A program made the translations under genes and the position numbers. From a virus, in the IMG/VR virus record IMGVR_UViG_3300017751_000023, positions 1-54,622 of that record: DNA of 54,622 nucleotides, one strand, 5' to 3'. Positions 16,278 to 25,360 of the stretch are shown here, piece after piece. Position 1 is the stretch's first letter. The number at the start of each line of letters is the position of its first letter. The notes below the pieces were generated by a model, which was not told the origin of the DNA, searched no databases, and saw nothing but the letters and a program-made list of their open reading frames with translations.

Positions 16278-17395
16278 TATCTTCTCGCTTTTATTTTATT
16301 TATAGATTTATTATTTATCGTTACACCTTCTACTAAATTTACTTCACTTCCTTCTTCTATAATACCTTTACTCACTAAGTCTCTCAAAACACTTTCATTT
16401 TGAACAGTAAACGGAACTGTTGGATAGACTTTTGGTATGTTAAGCCTAGGTAGAATAGAAGTTTCTGGGTAAGTTTTTATTAAATCTGGACTAGATGTAA
16501 ATGACTTATACAAATTCTGTGTACCATATAGTCTAAATAAAGGTAGTTGATTAGTTTTATTATAGTTTACCTGACTTAATTTAAGAAACCTATTGTCTAG
16601 ATATTTTTTTAATTCGCCCTCTGGAGATGTTAGTGGAGATACTTTTTCCTTTTTTAATAATTCATCTAGTTCTCTTTTAACTGATGCAAGTTCGTTATTA
16701 TATTTTAAATCTAGACTGTTATATATTGAATTTGCAATATTTTCTGCACCTTCTATACCTGCTTTCTCCATTTTTACAGGCATACTTGGTACAACAAATT
16801 CGCTAAATATTCTTCCTGCATAATTACCTTTTAATTCTTGAATCCTTGGGCTTAATCCTTCTGGATACATTTCTTCAAAATTTGACCATATTGTATCTCC
16901 TGATACACTTGTCTTAGTAATCCTTTCAAAAAACTCACCAATCTCTTGATTTGTTACTCCTCCTTTATAGCCTTTTTTCTCAGCATCTGCTCTTGCTCTA
17001 GTTAGCTCTTTATATATTCTTTGAAATACATCAGATTGATTATTTGTTGCTGCAGAAAATTTAGTTAAAGATTCTTTTGATACACCAAAATCAGTCCTAA
17101 TAGCTGACATATATGTTGCATCACTAGCTTGTCCTCCAGTGCCTTTTTTACCAGTTCTTCCTATACCACCACCTGAACCAGTAAACATACCTGCACTTTC
17201 TAATTGTTTTAATACCTTAAATTGATTTTCAAAGTCAGCCTGTTCTTTTTGAAACTCTAATTTTTCTTTAGATAATGCAAAGTTTGCTTTTGATAATGCA
17301 AACTGTTCTTCTTTTAAAGCAAAAGCCTCACGATATTTTTTTTCTTCTTCAACTTCTCTTTGATACTGATTTAAACCTTGCCAAAATCCTGCCAT
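16277..17395 (-). CDS. Coiled-coil internal-virion-type protein
   Basis: 372 residues. Residues 10-70 are strongly helical with repeated FALKEEQFALSKANFALSKE segments, a clear coiled coil. A Gly/Ser-rich linker (GSGGGIGRTGKKGTGG) follows, then a mixed helical domain. It ends at the start codon of the 1300-residue protein, so the two are made together and are probably partners in the particle, for example as core or ejection proteins. No known domain. Confidence 0.65.
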   Translation of the reverse strand: MAGFWQGLNQYQREVEEEKKYREAFALKEEQFALSKANFALSKEKLEFQKEQADFENQFKVLKQLESAGMFTGSGGGIGRTGKKGTGGQASDATYMSAIRTDFGVSKESLTKFSAATNNQSDVFQRIYKELTRARADAEKKGYKGGVTNQEIGEFFERITKTSVSGDTIWSNFEEMYPEGLSPRIQELKGNYAGRIFSEFVVPSMPVKMEKAGIEGAENIANSIYNSLDLKYNNELASVKRELDELLKKEKVSPLTSPEGELKKYLDNRFLKLSQVNYNKTNQLPLFRLYGTQNLYKSFTSSPDLIKTYPETSILPRLNIPKVYPTVPFTVQNESVLRDLVSKGIIEEGSEVNLVEGVTINNKSINKIKARR

Positions 17396-17397
17396 AA

Positions 17398-17937
17398 TTA
17401 ACTCCTAGACATTAAACCTTTTACAGGTTCTTTTTCTTCTTCTACTCTAGCTTCATTAGCTACATCTTCTTGCATACTCTGCATCATTTCATCATCCATT
17501 AAAGTATCGTTTGAAATTTCAGAGTCTCCATCTTTTATTTTATTTAGTTCATTTTCTGCAAGAACTCTCAATCTTTGAAATCTTATATTATTCTTTTCAG
17601 GTAAGTTTTCTAAACCTTCATCATATTCCATTCCAGTGGCATCTAATCTACCAACTATAAATTCGTGAACAAGAGGAGCGATAATTATACTAACATCTAT
17701 GGAATGCACACCCTCTGCAACAGCACTTCTAAGAACACCCTCGGTTAAACTTTTAACATCCATACCTGACTGTGAAAAAAATATTATATCTTCAAGTGCT
17801 TCTTTTCTACTTAAATTACCAAAATGCTTTTCCAATGCTTTCTTAGGGTCTACAATCTCATAAGGATTCTCATAAGACATGTTCTTTGGGGGAGAAGCTA
17901 GGGACTGACCGGGAACTGGATAGTCAAACTGGGTCAT
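17398..17937 (-). CDS. Virion-region protein, function unknown
   Basis: 179 residues. A Pro-rich start (FDYPVPGQSLASPP) leads into a helical centre. The tail is acidic (DEMMQSMQEDVANEARVEEEKE) and ends VKGLMSRS. Packed between internal-virion-type genes and overlapping the upstream 77-residue gene by 14 bases, it is probably a structural or chaperone protein. No membrane span. Confidence 0.6.
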   Translation of the reverse strand: MTQFDYPVPGQSLASPPKNMSYENPYEIVDPKKALEKHFGNLSRKEALEDIIFFSQSGMDVKSLTEGVLRSAVAEGVHSIDVSIIIAPLVHEFIVGRLDATGMEYDEGLENLPEKNNIRFQRLRVLAENELNKIKDGDSEISNDTLMDDEMMQSMQEDVANEARVEEEKEPVKGLMSRS

Positions 17938-18157
17938 TCATTTTCTCCTTTAATTCTTTATTCTCTAACATTATTTGCAAAAACGCAGATTCTTGAAATT
18001 TTTGTAGTGGATTCTTATCGTCATCAACTTTTTCTTCATTGTTTCTTCTATTTATAAAACCTTTTGTTCCGTCACCTTCTTCTTTTTTATTAGCGTAGTC
18101 TTCCATATATTCTAGTCTACGCAACTCAATTAGTCTTTTTGTGTAATCTAACGACAT
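17924..18157 (-). CDS. Small charged helical protein
   Basis: 77 residues, almost entirely charged helix (TKRLIELRRLEYMEDYANKK; FQESAFLQIMLENKELKEKM). It is coupled to the next gene by overlap. Its location suggests a virion or assembly accessory protein. No family recognised. Confidence 0.55.
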   Translation of the reverse strand: MSLDYTKRLIELRRLEYMEDYANKKEEGDGTKGFINRRNNEEKVDDDKNPLQKFQESAFLQIMLENKELKEKMNDPV

Positions 18158-18175
18158 ACATCACCTATTAATTTA

Positions 18176-20524
18176 TTATAAAAACCCTAGTAATCCTTTG
18201 TCTCCAAAGAGATTTAAACCACCACTACCAAATAATAGTCTTGCAAAGAAACTAGTTTTTGCAGCTCCCTCAGCAGTATCCATTTGCTCTCTAACACTAT
18301 CTAATTTTTTATCTGCTAGTAGTAATCTTGTGGCTCTTTCCAAGGCACTTTCAGATTGTGCAACAGCAAACTGCATCAAGTCTCTTTCTCTTTGCCATAT
18401 TTGGTCTATTGCCTTATTAGATAAACCATTCACTTGTTTTGCAAACTCAAAGTTAGCTTGATTTTGTGTAGCAGTATTTATTGTATTTGTATCCTGTCTC
18501 CATTTTGCATTAGCCTGTGCAATAATAAGAGAGTTGTTAGCATTAAACATATCTCTTTGATTCTGTATTTCAGCGTTAAACTTACTTAATGCGTTTTCTT
18601 CATTTACATTAAACTGGCTCATAGCATTAAACTGAGCAGCATTAAACTGGCTTACTTGACTGGATAAATTTTTATCAAACTGAGCCATTTGATTAGCACT
18701 TGATGCGTTAAACTGCTCCGCTGCATTTTGGGATGCAGTATCTGATAGAAGAGCATTTGCATTTTGTTGTGCCTTAAATAATTCTGTTTGCTGTTCATTG
18801 GCTAAATTAGTCAAATCGAGTTGTAAAAAGTTTTTAGCATTCTCAACTTGAGCCTGTTGCTGATTGCTTAAACTTTCTAACTCAAGCTGTGAAAGTTGTG
18901 CAGCTTCTGCCATTATGAGAGCTTGTTTGTTATCAAGATTGGCAAGGTCAACAGTTTGTGCCATCTTAGCATTTTCTAGTGCTATCTGTTGGTCAGCATT
19001 AAAATTCATATTAGCTATTTCGCTAACCTTCGCAGCATTCCTCACCTTTGTTTCAAATGCTTGATTAAATTCTAGCTGTAAAAAGTTAGCTCTTTGCTCT
19101 GCTTTAAATAAAGCCATCTCTTGTTTATTACCTGCATCAATCTGTGCAATAGGTAGAGCAGCTTCCATAGCTGCCTGTATTACTGCCTGACCTGCCATAG
19201 ATGACGCACCAAGTCCTCTTGCAGCTAATATTTGTTGTGCCTTACGCATACTTCCTGCTGCCCATGCAGGTGTATCACCTTTCTCAAAGTCTTCCATGAG
19301 AGTAGACAGTTCATCTTTTACAGATGCAGCTTCAACTGGTCCTTCACCAAAGACCTCTTCAACTTTTTTTTGGTCTACTCCTGTACCCTCTATAAGTTCA
19401 CTAGGACCTTGTGGCATAGTCTCCAGTCTTTGATTAATCCTAGAGAGAGTGCTTTCTAATTGTGCTTTTATCCGTTCTTTAGTGGGAGGAGGAGGGGGGT
19501 CTCCAATAAACCTTCCTCTTTTTAGAAAATCTTGATACATTTCTTTTTGCTCTTGAAATGTTTTTTCTAAATTTTCCTCTTTGAGCATATCTTCAATTCT
19601 AGATTTGCCCTCTTTTAATCTAAGAGACTCTTCAGTTTCTCCTGTCTCAACAACACGAGTTGGAGCATCTTCTACTTTTCTGGCTTCATCTATTGTAGCT
19701 GCATCCAAATCAGATATTGCTGTATCAGTTTTAGTTTGACCAACAACTTCTTTTGTTAAATCATCTTTTGTTTTAGCTTCAACACCCTCTGTTAATTCCT
19801 TCATTTTTTCAGCAGAAGTAAACGTATCAGCAGTTGTTACATCTGTATCAGTAGGAGTCTGAGCCTGTGCTAGTTTGTCAACTGTTGCAACATCAGCAGT
19901 CGGTGCATCAGGTCCTACTTGACCTGTACCTTCAGCTATTGATGTCCCTGCTGCATCAGCATCTATATTTGTAACATCTGTTTTTTCTACAACTTTTGAT
20001 GGGTCAATAATAGCGTCACCAACTAACTGTCTCGTACCCTCTGCTATATCTTCTGCATAATAAGGTGTGTCTGTTTTTGTATTAGTAGCACCTGTTCCTG
20101 TATTAGCAGTAGGAGTATTTGTTGAACCAAAATTTACAACTTGTTTTTCTGCCATAGGTTGTGACCCTTGTGGAGAAACTTCAGGAATGCCATAAGTAAT
20201 TGGAGGAATACCCTCTTTTACTTCATTGTCTGTGGGAGAAAAAGGTTTACCTGTTTTCATAGAGATAAAATCTATATTTGGTTTTTTAGGAGCAGGTTTT
20301 TGAATCTTAATTTTTTTATTTTGCTCAGGGTCATAACCAAATTCCATAGTTTTTCCCTGAACAACTCCACCGGGTTGATAACCAACCATACCACCTCTAT
20401 TCTTAACAGCTATAGGAATATCTCTAGCATTTATAAAATTAGAGATAGCTGTTTTACTTTGAGGTCCTGTATATCCGTGTAGCTTACTTAGGATATCATA
20501 AGCTTCTTGTACTGTCATTGCCAT
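18176..20524 (-). CDS. Large low-complexity virion protein with Phe-Asn-Ala repeats
   Basis: 782 residues in three parts. The N-terminal 60 residues hold a helical domain (VQEAYDILSKLHGYTG) and a Gly-rich GGMVGYQPGGVV. Residues 60-330 are Thr/Asp/Pro-rich and disordered. Residues 430-700 are long Ala/Gln/Asn-rich helices with recurring (Q/E/K)FNA units spaced by about 7-11 residues. Such architecture is seen in internal or ejection proteins of marine podoviruses. Position between membrane and core genes agrees. The function is inferred from context only. Confidence 0.65.
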   Translation of the reverse strand: MAMTVQEAYDILSKLHGYTGPQSKTAISNFINARDIPIAVKNRGGMVGYQPGGVVQGKTMEFGYDPEQNKKIKIQKPAPKKPNIDFISMKTGKPFSPTDNEVKEGIPPITYGIPEVSPQGSQPMAEKQVVNFGSTNTPTANTGTGATNTKTDTPYYAEDIAEGTRQLVGDAIIDPSKVVEKTDVTNIDADAAGTSIAEGTGQVGPDAPTADVATVDKLAQAQTPTDTDVTTADTFTSAEKMKELTEGVEAKTKDDLTKEVVGQTKTDTAISDLDAATIDEARKVEDAPTRVVETGETEESLRLKEGKSRIEDMLKEENLEKTFQEQKEMYQDFLKRGRFIGDPPPPPTKERIKAQLESTLSRINQRLETMPQGPSELIEGTGVDQKKVEEVFGEGPVEAASVKDELSTLMEDFEKGDTPAWAAGSMRKAQQILAARGLGASSMAGQAVIQAAMEAALPIAQIDAGNKQEMALFKAEQRANFLQLEFNQAFETKVRNAAKVSEIANMNFNADQQIALENAKMAQTVDLANLDNKQALIMAEAAQLSQLELESLSNQQQAQVENAKNFLQLDLTNLANEQQTELFKAQQNANALLSDTASQNAAEQFNASSANQMAQFDKNLSSQVSQFNAAQFNAMSQFNVNEENALSKFNAEIQNQRDMFNANNSLIIAQANAKWRQDTNTINTATQNQANFEFAKQVNGLSNKAIDQIWQRERDLMQFAVAQSESALERATRLLLADKKLDSVREQMDTAEGAAKTSFFARLLFGSGGLNLFGDKGLLGFL

Positions 20525-20528
20525 TTAG

Positions 20529-20759
20529 TTAGTCCTTACTTAATACTCTGTCTAGCTTATCTTCTAGTCTGTGTAGTGCTTCCATTACTCCATGCATCTC
20601 TTGTTTTACCTCAGACCTTGATGCGTACTCTTCTCTCGTTTTATTTAGAAGTATATCTAGTCTCTTTACTTCTAGCATCATGTTACGAAATGTCCACAAT
20701 GCAGGAGCTATTACTAAAGTTAGTATCAAGTTCCAAAACATTACTGGCTCTATTTCCAT
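20529..20759 (-). CDS. Membrane protein with coiled-coil tail, holin/spanin-like
   Basis: 76 residues: one N-terminal span (VMFWNLILTLVIAPALWTF, about 6-24), then a long charged helix (EVKRLDILLNKTREEYASR; VMEALHRLEDKLDRVLSKD) that should form a coiled coil. Single-span-plus-coiled-coil proteins occur as phage holin accessory or inner-membrane spanin subunits. The neighbours are other membrane proteins. No definite family. Confidence 0.6.
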   Translation of the reverse strand: MEIEPVMFWNLILTLVIAPALWTFRNMMLEVKRLDILLNKTREEYASRSEVKQEMHGVMEALHRLEDKLDRVLSKD

Positions 20760-20761
20760 CG

Positions 20762-21232
20762 TTACCTCTTAAACTTATCGTTGAGTGAATCTACTACACT
20801 GTCTATGTTAGGTGGCTGACCATTTGGGTCATACTTGCAACGATACTCATTTGGGCAGTTACCTTCTACTACTAGCGTGTATGTATCGTTTGCTCCCTTA
20901 TATAAACAGACCTGCTGTCCGTTCTTTGCTTGTACTCTTTTGTATCTACGGCATGTGATATACTTTGGGTCTTCACGTATGCCTTTTCTTTTTTCTTGCT
21001 CCCATGTCCAGTCACTGAACTTTTTGAGGAAGCAGGTGTAACAGTTCTTGATATTGTCGGATTGTGCTAAAGTTATTGTACCATATTTGTCTGCACAAAG
21101 CCACTCAAACGTGTACTGCCCACCGTCTTTTCTTACGCAGTTACCACCATCCTCTGTCAACCCCCATAAGACCGTATACAAACCCACCCAGAACACCAGT
21201 ACCAACAGTAAGAACCACTGCCACAGCGACAT
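20762..21232 (-). CDS. Membrane-anchored Cys-rich protein
   Basis: 156 residues. The N-terminal span LWQWFLLLVLVFWVGLYTVL (3-22) is followed by an exported-looking domain with about ten Cys (GNCVRK, WLCADK, NCYTCFLKK, ITCRRYK, VCLYKG, NCPNEYRCKY). The start overlaps the previous gene by 92 bases in another phase. Losing the overlap would delete the span, so the ATG at 21232 seems genuine. It is possibly a periplasmic lysis or exclusion protein; the role is unknown. Confidence 0.65.
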   Translation of the reverse strand: MSLWQWFLLLVLVFWVGLYTVLWGLTEDGGNCVRKDGGQYTFEWLCADKYGTITLAQSDNIKNCYTCFLKKFSDWTWEQEKRKGIREDPKYITCRRYKRVQAKNGQQVCLYKGANDTYTLVVEGNCPNEYRCKYDPNGQPPNIDSVVDSLNDKFKR

Positions 21233-21635
21233 ATGTTATAACCTTTTCTCTGAATTGTTGTTTATCATATACTTCTTTCTGTCTTCTCTTGCGTATCTGC
21301 CCTTCCATTGCCAGTAGGTCATCCCAAGATTTTGAGCCGTGGGTAAACATCAGAAACTGTTTTAGCTCATACCTCTGCTCTTCTAACTTCTTCTTGGCAG
21401 TAAACGCTTCAATAGCTTCTTGTTCTATACTACCACCACCAAACATCTTGCGAACCATTGATGGGTTCTTGGCTGATTTGTGTGCGTTGTCTACATCACT
21501 GACTGCTCCCATCCACCGTGACAAGTCCTGTGACATTGCTTCCAAGTCTCGTCCTGCTGCAAATGCCCTCTTGATTCCGTTGAAGGCTGTGCTTGCTGTA
21601 GCAACAGCAGCAGAGATGGTGATGGGGTCAAACAT
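21141..21635 (-). CDS. Conserved-type phage protein with C-terminal membrane span
   Basis: 164 residues. A short N-terminal Ala-rich region (FDPITISAAVATASTAFNGI) resembles a small hydrophobic helix. A central charged helical part holds KKKLEEQRYELKQFLMFTHG, and a C-terminal span (VITYVAVAVVLTVGTGVLGGF) comes just before the end. The last 92 bases encode this span while also encoding the span of the next gene in a different frame. This type of protein recurs in marine phages by memory; the function is unknown. Confidence 0.65.
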   Translation of the reverse strand: MFDPITISAAVATASTAFNGIKRAFAAGRDLEAMSQDLSRWMGAVSDVDNAHKSAKNPSMVRKMFGGGSIEQEAIEAFTAKKKLEEQRYELKQFLMFTHGSKSWDDLLAMEGQIRKRRQKEVYDKQQFREKVITYVAVAVVLTVGTGVLGGFVYGLMGVDRGWW

Positions 21636-21636
21636 G

Positions 21637-21885
21637 TTACCCCACTACTGCAGTTTTAGCAGCTTTTTCTAAAATTTCCTTTGATTGTTGCTCTGATTTA
21701 TTTATGGAGTCGATGAGTATGTTTGTGAAATGCGTTAAGGCAGCACTCATCTGGTCAAGTTCAAACTTGTGTGTGTTACTCTTAGACTGCAGACTCTTTA
21801 TCTGAGCAATGATGTAGTTCTGCTCTTTGTTAAAGTTATCTGTCTTGTAGTCTTTACCATTTATTTGTATTACATTATCCGTCAT
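21637..21885 (-). CDS. Small coiled-coil protein (DUF6447-like)
   Basis: 82 residues. The beginning VIQINGKDYKTDNFNKEQNY resembles the short ING-K-(E/D)-Y strand pair of DUF6447-type phage proteins. The remainder is one long helix (IIAQIKSLQSKSNTHKFELD; ILIDSINKSEQQSKEILEKA). It is coupled by overlap with the small gene upstream. It is probably an assembly or regulatory accessory in the fibre region. Family match is from memory. Confidence 0.55.
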   Translation of the reverse strand: MTDNVIQINGKDYKTDNFNKEQNYIIAQIKSLQSKSNTHKFELDQMSAALTHFTNILIDSINKSEQQSKEILEKAAKTAVVG

Positions 21886-22061
21886 TCTGCATCCTTTATA
21901 GTTAACGTGCCTTCCTTTACTTGTTTAAGTATCTCTGCGTAGTGTCTGTTGTTTTCTTTTTTAGGAGTCCAATGCACTATTCCATCTATAGTAACTTTTA
22001 ATATCTTTGTATTTTCACTACCATCTGGGTTCTTAATCTTACTTACTTCTGTTATATTCAT
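21882..22061 (-). CDS. 59-residue protein at end of fibre cluster
   Basis: Starts at ATG 22061 and its stop overlaps the next start (ATGA). Sequence features are MNITEVSKIKNPDGSENTKI, VTIDGIVHWTPKKENN and a terminal helix YAEILKQVKEGTLTIKDAE. It resembles small phage proteins that follow fibre genes and may act as a fibre assembly factor. Preceded by GGAAGGTATTATT at a plausible distance. The function is inferred from position. Confidence 0.6.
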   Translation of the reverse strand: MNITEVSKIKNPDGSENTKILKVTIDGIVHWTPKKENNRHYAEILKQVKEGTLTIKDAE

Positions 22062-22073
22062 AATAATACCTTC

Positions 22074-23081
22074 CTATAACTCAGCATCTGCCGTAGCACC
22101 TGCATCCCAAATGGCGTAACCTCCCACTCTATAACACTGTGCATAATCAACAGAAATAGTTTGTGCAGTATTGCTTGAACCAACTCCTGTCATATCAGGG
22201 TCATGGTTCATTGTAACTGGAAAAGTCATAGTTGCATAATCTGCAGCACTTGAACTTCCATAACCACCATATTGTATCTCATCAGCTTTAAAAAAGTATC
22301 TCTGACACTTAGCCAATGTCCTATCATAAGGCTCATGCTCAAACTCTGTTGGGTTCTGCCCTACTTCTAACTGAACGCCTGCCATAGCCCAATCATTAGA
22401 GGTGCTAGACAATATATTGTTTGACATACCAACAGCTAAGTTTGCCAGTGTTTTACTTTGCCATGCACTTGCTATTGTACCAGAAGTAAAGTTAGTACCT
22501 GCTGCTAAAAAGAAGTGTAACACTAGGCTCATAGCATTATCGTTTGTAAATGCTCCTGTTGTGTCAGCAGGAAAACGTACTGTTTTAAACTCCCAAGTAT
22601 CAGCAGAAGAGATACTGTATGTACCTGCTATAGCCCTTGAGTTGTCTGTGTCCTCTAGGTACATATTAAACTGACCAGTAAGGTTTGATTTGACATAGAA
22701 ACTGCACACTAAAGGTTTAGCATCTGATGTTCCTTTAGCTACACCTTGAAGGTTCTGTCCTTCTATTCTTTGTTGCACTCTAATACTGTGGTCTGCTGCA
22801 ACAGATGTATCTGCTGTTGTACAATCTACTTTGAAACTCTTTGATAGACCAGAGCCTGTAGGCACACTTGAGTCTTGTGTAAGCGTAACCTGTCCACCTG
22901 TGCTTTCGTCTACGTACTTCCATCTGTCACAAGTGTAGTAACCATCTGCATCTACGGCTGTTGAGCTTGTTCCTCTTTGTGCAACTGCCATGTCACCATT
23001 GATGAGCAAGTTCCTGTTTACTCCACCACCCCCTGCATTGATGTTGCCTATAAGGTTTGCTAACTCTGCTGCTTTGCTCAT
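22074..23081 (-). CDS. Tail fibre / receptor-binding-type protein
   Basis: 335 residues. A short helix (SKAAELANLIGNINAGGGG) is followed by NRNLLINGDMAVAQRGT. This motif opens a lectin-like beta-sandwich module common in marine phage fibres: DRWKYVDES, VQQRIEGQNLQG, FYVKSNLTG, AGVQLEVGQNPTEFEHEPYD. The C-terminus (RYFFKADEIQYGG onward) is a second beta module. It probably binds a host-surface glycan. It starts within the stop of the preceding GDLA gene, whose final codons give its ribosome binding site. It is the last fibre gene before the membrane and internal-virion genes. Confidence 0.8.
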   Translation of the reverse strand: MSKAAELANLIGNINAGGGGVNRNLLINGDMAVAQRGTSSTAVDADGYYTCDRWKYVDESTGGQVTLTQDSSVPTGSGLSKSFKVDCTTADTSVAADHSIRVQQRIEGQNLQGVAKGTSDAKPLVCSFYVKSNLTGQFNMYLEDTDNSRAIAGTYSISSADTWEFKTVRFPADTTGAFTNDNAMSLVLHFFLAAGTNFTSGTIASAWQSKTLANLAVGMSNNILSSTSNDWAMAGVQLEVGQNPTEFEHEPYDRTLAKCQRYFFKADEIQYGGYGSSSAADYATMTFPVTMNHDPDMTGVGSSNTAQTISVDYAQCYRVGGYAIWDAGATADAEL

Positions 23082-23491
23082 GCTAAATCTCCGTGGTTAA
23101 TACAGTCTACGTCTTGACCATCAAGCAAAGAAGCATCGTTAAATTTAGTAGTGACAAATAGAGTTGTTGTTGTTGTTCTAGCGTTGTCATAATTTACACC
23201 TCTGTTGTAATTATCAGCACCACCATTCCAACAACTTCCTACGCTACTATAGTTTATGGATGCCATTGCATTAGTCATAGTTACAGTAACCTTTCCAGTA
23301 GCACGGTCTGTTATAGACCCTACGTTAAAGCTATCATCTATTGTATTCTCTGTATTCATATCTAAGTGACACCAGACCTTCGCTAACCCCTGTTGCAGAT
23401 TAGTCGTGGTGCTATTGCCTTCGCCTGTCACAGCGATTGACCCTGCTGTGGTGACACCTGTTAATGTATTAATTTTTAGTGTTGATGCCAT
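23078..23491 (-). CDS. GDLA-family fibre-type paralogue 5
   Basis: 137 residues from ATG 23491, which overlaps the stop of the upstream gene; a longer frame to 23500 adds MWI. It starts MASTLKINTLTGVTTAGSIA and contains TTTNLQQGLAKVW. It ends with NHGDLA. Four other genes (24510, 27453, 27869, 28285) share this plan. Beta-rich with no enzymatic motif, it is probably a short fibre or fibre-decorating subunit. The last codons (GGAGATTTAGC) act as Shine-Dalgarno for the next gene. Confidence 0.7.
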   Translation of the reverse strand: MASTLKINTLTGVTTAGSIAVTGEGNSTTTNLQQGLAKVWCHLDMNTENTIDDSFNVGSITDRATGKVTVTMTNAMASINYSSVGSCWNGGADNYNRGVNYDNARTTTTTLFVTTKFNDASLLDGQDVDCINHGDLA

Positions 23492-24510
23492 TATCCACAA
23501 TATAGTACGCAGGAGACTAACTTAACGTCTGTGCTACTATTCCCTATTGTTACCTTGCCTATTGTCTTGCTCCTTACGATATCATCTGACTGCACCTTTG
23601 CTGTGCCATCTCCGTTGCTCTCTAGTAAGTCACCCTTTTCACACTTGCCTGTTACACGCACAGAGCCAATGCCTACTGATGCTACGTTGACTTTGCCTTG
23701 TGTATTAAAACTACTTACAACTCCATAAACAGCACTATCTCCTGATGTACTTGACACTTCTACTTTAGCGTGGTCTTTTCTTGTTTGTCCTGCTTTTGGA
23801 TTGTCTTCTTCTTCTCCTGCTTCACCTTGCTTTGAAGCATATATATCGAGTTCATCTATGGTTGAGACAACTGTTCCTATAGGTGTGCTTGTAGCTACGC
23901 CTGAGCTTTCATGTAACCCCTGAAAACCAGATAAAGAAACTGTACTACCAGAAACACTTATTGAACCTTCTGAAGAACCATCTTGCCTAAAACGAATAAG
24001 TGCACCATCAGCAGAAATCCTATTAACCTCTATAGCAGGGCCTCCACTAACACTGAATTTTGCCTGTCCATTTAACTTCGTTCCACTAACATTATTGCCA
24101 GTAGGGTCTGTGTTAGTAGTGCCAATAAGCACATTACCACTACTATCAATCCTCATGCGTTCTGTATTGGCAGTGTGAAATCTTGTCGTTCCACTCTCTC
24201 TGTTTAATATGTATGTATCTACACCTTCAGTACCTATGAGTGTTCCATCATTTACACCAGTACCAGAAGTATTATTTGTAAAATGAATCCAAGGAGAAAG
24301 TCCTGCTCCATTAATTTCTAACACTCTGTTTGCAGCACCTATATTATCTACTGAGGTTGTTCCTAATCCCATGTTACCTGCTGAATCAACTACAACATGA
24401 TTAGTGTTTGCCGTTTTGATTTTTACTTCATCATTAGTCGCTAGGTCAATCCCAGTGTCATTATCTCCCCCTGCATTGACGATTGTATCTACTTTAATTT
24501 CACTTGCCAT
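23491..24510 (-). CDS. Tail fibre-type protein
   Basis: 339 residues from ATG 24510 (MASEIKVDTIVNAGG). The start overlaps the stop of the upstream GDLA gene and uses its GGAGA as ribosome binding site. Residues 35-125 contain VDSAGNMGLGTTSVDNIG and MRIDSSGNVLIGTTNT, the beta-helical fibre repeat MRIDSSGNVGIGT seen before chaperone domains. The C-terminal half (about 200-339) has EDNPKAGQTRKDHAKVEV and GKCEKGDLLESNGDGTAKVQ. It resembles a bacteriophage stalk/tip or self-assembly module. It is probably a long fibre; the receptor is unknown. Confidence 0.75.
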   Translation of the reverse strand: MASEIKVDTIVNAGGDNDTGIDLATNDEVKIKTANTNHVVVDSAGNMGLGTTSVDNIGAANRVLEINGAGLSPWIHFTNNTSGTGVNDGTLIGTEGVDTYILNRESGTTRFHTANTERMRIDSSGNVLIGTTNTDPTGNNVSGTKLNGQAKFSVSGGPAIEVNRISADGALIRFRQDGSSEGSISVSGSTVSLSGFQGLHESSGVATSTPIGTVVSTIDELDIYASKQGEAGEEEDNPKAGQTRKDHAKVEVSSTSGDSAVYGVVSSFNTQGKVNVASVGIGSVRVTGKCEKGDLLESNGDGTAKVQSDDIVRSKTIGKVTIGNSSTDVKLVSCVLYCG

Positions 24511-24899
24511 TATGCTAAATCTCCACAAATTTGAAAGTTCTGATACACAGCATCTTCTGCACTTCCGTCATGTTGATTTGTTACCAGAGTAAATGTGCTT
24601 GTTGTTGAGCCTGTTTCTATTCCAACAAAGTTGTTATCATTTGATGCTCCAGTAGTTGTAGAGTATCCCAGTGCCGTATAAGCTATAGTAAAAGTATAGT
24701 CACAGTGACCTGTTCCACCATCTGCTACTGAAGACACATTTATGCTGTCATAAATGGATGTACTTGATGTTTGTTTTGTAGATGCCCATGTATTGCATAA
24801 AGTTCTTTGAAGAACACTTGTGGTACTACCCTCAGTAATATTAATACTACCCTTTGTTGTTCTTCCCTCTATATTATCTACTTGTAATTTTGATGTCAT
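24510..24899 (-). CDS. GDLA-family fibre-type paralogue 4
   Basis: 129 residues. MTSKLQVDNIEGRTTKGSIN and SVLQRTLCNTW align with the TTTNLQQGLAKxW region of its paralogues but are the most diverged. It ends QICGDLA. Beta-rich, Thr/Ser-rich composition. It is probably a small fibre subunit. Its terminal codons give GGAGA nine bases before the ATG of the next gene. Confidence 0.65.
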   Translation of the reverse strand: MTSKLQVDNIEGRTTKGSINITEGSTTSVLQRTLCNTWASTKQTSSTSIYDSINVSSVADGGTGHCDYTFTIAYTALGYSTTTGASNDNNFVGIETGSTTSTFTLVTNQHDGSAEDAVYQNFQICGDLA

Positions 24900-25360
24900 A
24901 ATATTGTATAAAATCCATTAACTGTTAGCGTTGCTGATGCACCGACTGTAATAGGTCCTGCTGACAGTGCATTGGTTGTGCTACTGATTGTTATGTCACT
25001 GCTGATTGTCTGACCATTGGTTCGTATGATACTGTCGTTACCCAAGAATGGATACCGTGTGTCTGCTTCTGCCTTGGTGTAGCTGTTGGCTATACTAAAG
25101 ATGTCGTACACTATTATCTCTACTACATCGTTAGCTGATGCTCCTGTGACCAACACGACTGTTGTACCTGATGTGGCTGTATAGTCAGTGGCAGGTTTGA
25201 GCAGTATACCGTTTTGGTATACATCTACGTACTCACCGTCAGGGTAGGTGAGCGAAAGTGAGTTAGCATCTGAACCACTGAAGGACGTCTGCCCTGCTGT
25301 GGCTTGGTAGATGAACCTGTTACGGATACCTTGCTGTGGTGCTTTTCCTATGTATGGCAT
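24896..25360 (-). CDS. Fibre-type protein, paralogue of 28710-29159
   Basis: 154 residues. IGKAPQQGIRNRFIYQATAG, then a beta domain with YVDVYQNGILLKPATDYTAT, the common phage fibre repeat in which an amino-acid polymer strand precedes GxxLxxxxDY. The C-terminal RTNGQTISSDITISSTTNAL stretch aligns with RTNAQSMDSDVTIAATENAN in the 149-residue protein at 28710, so the two are duplicates. It is probably a virion fibre or adaptor between fibre and tail. Confidence 0.7.
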   Translation of the reverse strand: MPYIGKAPQQGIRNRFIYQATAGQTSFSGSDANSLSLTYPDGEYVDVYQNGILLKPATDYTATSGTTVVLVTGASANDVVEIIVYDIFSIANSYTKAEADTRYPFLGNDSIIRTNGQTISSDITISSTTNALSAGPITVGASATLTVNGFYTIL

